7,499 bases of DNA from Chitinophagaceae bacterium (lineage in GTDB: Bacteria; Bacteroidota; Bacteroidia; Chitinophagales; Chitinophagaceae): positions 1-7,499 of the forward strand of contig JALOMX010000091.1 of assembly GCA_025455245.1 (NCBI GenBank). Reading direction: 5' to 3'. Below are positions 6,772-7,499 of the stretch, piece by piece. The translations under genes and the position numbers were made by a program. The notes under the pieces were generated by a model. It made no database searches. It was not told where the DNA came from and worked only from the letters and a program-made list of their open reading frames with translations. How positions within the stretch are numbered: the stretch's first letter is position 1; each line of letters starts with the position of its first letter.

Positions 6772-7317
6772 TTATTTTTTACCCGGATAGGGAAAACCAA
6801 TCGGTTCCCTTTGTTTGGCGGGCTGTTCAATCAATTTTTTGACGGCATTAAAAATGGCCAGTATTTCTTTATCGTGTTTTGAAACAACTTTTTCAAGCTG
6901 TTCCATTTTCAGTTGCAGGTCTTTATTGTCAAGCAACAATTGTTTCATGCGGGCAAATACCCGGATGATCTGTATGTTTACCTGGATGGCAGTATCACTG
7001 TTGAGTACGCTGGAAAGCATGGCCACTCCCTGCTCGGTAAAACAAAAAGGAGGATACCGCAAGCCCATCTTTTCCGAATTGGAGGTCACAAAATGTGATC
7101 TCCAATGGTCCAGTTCTTCCGGGGTCATTTCAAACATAAAATCTTCCGGAAAACGGCTCATGTTTCTGCGCACAGCCTGCTTAAGAACCCTGGTTTCCAC
7201 GCCATACATCTCAGCAAGGTCACGGTCGAGCATGACCTTCAACCCCCGGATGTGAAAAATCCGGTTGATGATGTCCTGATCAGGCAGTGCCAGTGCAACC
7301 ATGGGCTTTTTAGGCAT
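6772..7317 (-). CDS. ORF6N domain-containing protein
   Basis: This 181-residue cytoplasmic protein has an ORF6N domain at about residues 14-125: [33 protein letters not shown], then [14 protein letters not shown], then [39 protein letters not shown] predicted coiled-coil helix follows (about 126-165, [19 protein letters not shown]), then a basic Pro-rich tail. ORF6N is a DNA-binding-type domain related to phage antirepressor and KilA-N proteins; in Bacteroidota such genes are frequent as solitary chromosomal genes, and their role is not established. It sits on the same strand between the homocysteine S-methyltransferase gene (11-base gap) and metH (5-base gap), so it must be co-transcribed with them. 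It has no known part in methionine synthesis and looks like inserted cargo. The first ATG is used; a second in-frame Met at residue 6 is an alternative start. Confidence 0.85.
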   Translation of the reverse strand: MPKKPMVALALPDQDIINRIFHIRGLKVMLDRDLAEMYGVETRVLKQAVRRNMSRFPEDFMFEMTPEELDHWRSHFVTSNSEKMGLRYPPFCFTEQGVAMLSSVLNSDTAIQVNIQIIRVFARMKQLLLDNKDLQLKMEQLEKVVSKHDKEILAIFNAVKKLIEQPAKQREPIGFPYPGKK

Positions 7318-7328
7318 CGTCCGTTGTA

Positions 7329-7499
7329 TTATGCAGTTAGCAATTCAGGTAATTTTCTGGGCGCCAGCTTGCGCACCTCATCGGCAATATGCCTGATATG
7401 ATCCGGGGTGGTACCGCAGCAGCCGCCCACAATATTTACCCATCCGTTTCGTGCCCATTCTTCAATGAAGTGAGCAGTCTGATGCGGTGCCTCATCATA
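7329..7499 (-). CDS. Homocysteine S-methyltransferase domain protein, C-terminal end (partial)
   Basis: The frame is open from the window edge to a TAA at 7329-7331 and gives 56 residues. They include [19 protein letters not shown], the conserved C-terminal zinc-binding motif (adjacent cysteines in GGCCGTTP) of homocysteine methyltransferase domains as in the N-terminal module of MetH. A preceding [10 protein letters not shown] fits the same fold. The protein ends shortly after (RKLPELLTA), so the homocysteine domain is encoded as its own gene and the methionine synthase is split. It would bind homocysteine through zinc and accept methyl from the cobalamin carried by the product of 3458-6766. 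It is the first visible gene of a minus-strand operon; the promoter lies beyond the window. Confidence 0.92.
   Translation of the reverse strand, partial: YDEAPHQTAHFIEEWARNGWVNIVGGCCGTTPDHIRHIADEVRKLAPRKLPELLTA

Overview
The window looks like chromosomal DNA from a member of the Bacteroidota. The pointers are a FecA-type TonB-dependent receptor, a secreted LolA-fold protein, a vitamin-B12-dependent methionine synthase split into two genes, an ORF6N-domain protein, a DUF559 nuclease domain carried with G/C-rich palindromes, and starts with little or no Shine-Dalgarno sequence. The assignment is an inference from family content. A genus cannot be named.

Layout, left to right. Bases 1-83 hold the last codons of a plus-strand gene, followed by a strong bidirectional hairpin terminator (101-132). 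The terminator also closes the minus-strand TonB-dependent receptor gene (137-2371). A 146-bp divergent spacer (2372-2517) separates it from a plus-strand secreted LolA-like protein (2518-3210). The next 247 bp (3211-3457) have no convincing gene. They hold a terminator-like hairpin and an imperfect inverted repeat of a CGCAAAGG-type motif. From 3458 to the end, everything reads on the minus strand as one methionine-synthesis operon. It holds the C-terminal end of a homocysteine S-methyltransferase (7329-7499, cut by the window), an ORF6N-domain protein (6772-7317), and the pterin/B12/AdoMet-activation part of MetH (3458-6766). The gaps between these genes are only 11 and 5 bases.

The most striking feature lies inside metH. 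At a loop of the AdoMet-activation domain, between residues 720 and 935, there is an in-frame insert of about 642 bp (214 codons). It encodes a complete-looking DUF559 (Vsr/PD-(D/E)xK-like) nuclease domain. G/C-rich perfect palindromes lie near both ends and a third lies just inside one end. The flanking MetH sequence is intact and the reading frame stays open, so the cell would make a MetH with a nuclease domain embedded in it. The insert has no methionine codon in frame, and the palindromes checked are open in all six frames. This resembles a selfish palindromic element adapted to live inside protein-coding genes, carrying its own endonuclease, but it has no intein splicing residues.

Functionally, the operon makes methionine from homocysteine: one gene supplies the zinc-dependent homocysteine half and metH supplies the methyl-tetrahydrofolate, cobalamin and reactivation modules. 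The ORF6N gene wedged between them looks like unrelated cargo. The receptor and the LolA-like protein are envelope proteins with no evident link to methionine synthesis beyond adjacency.
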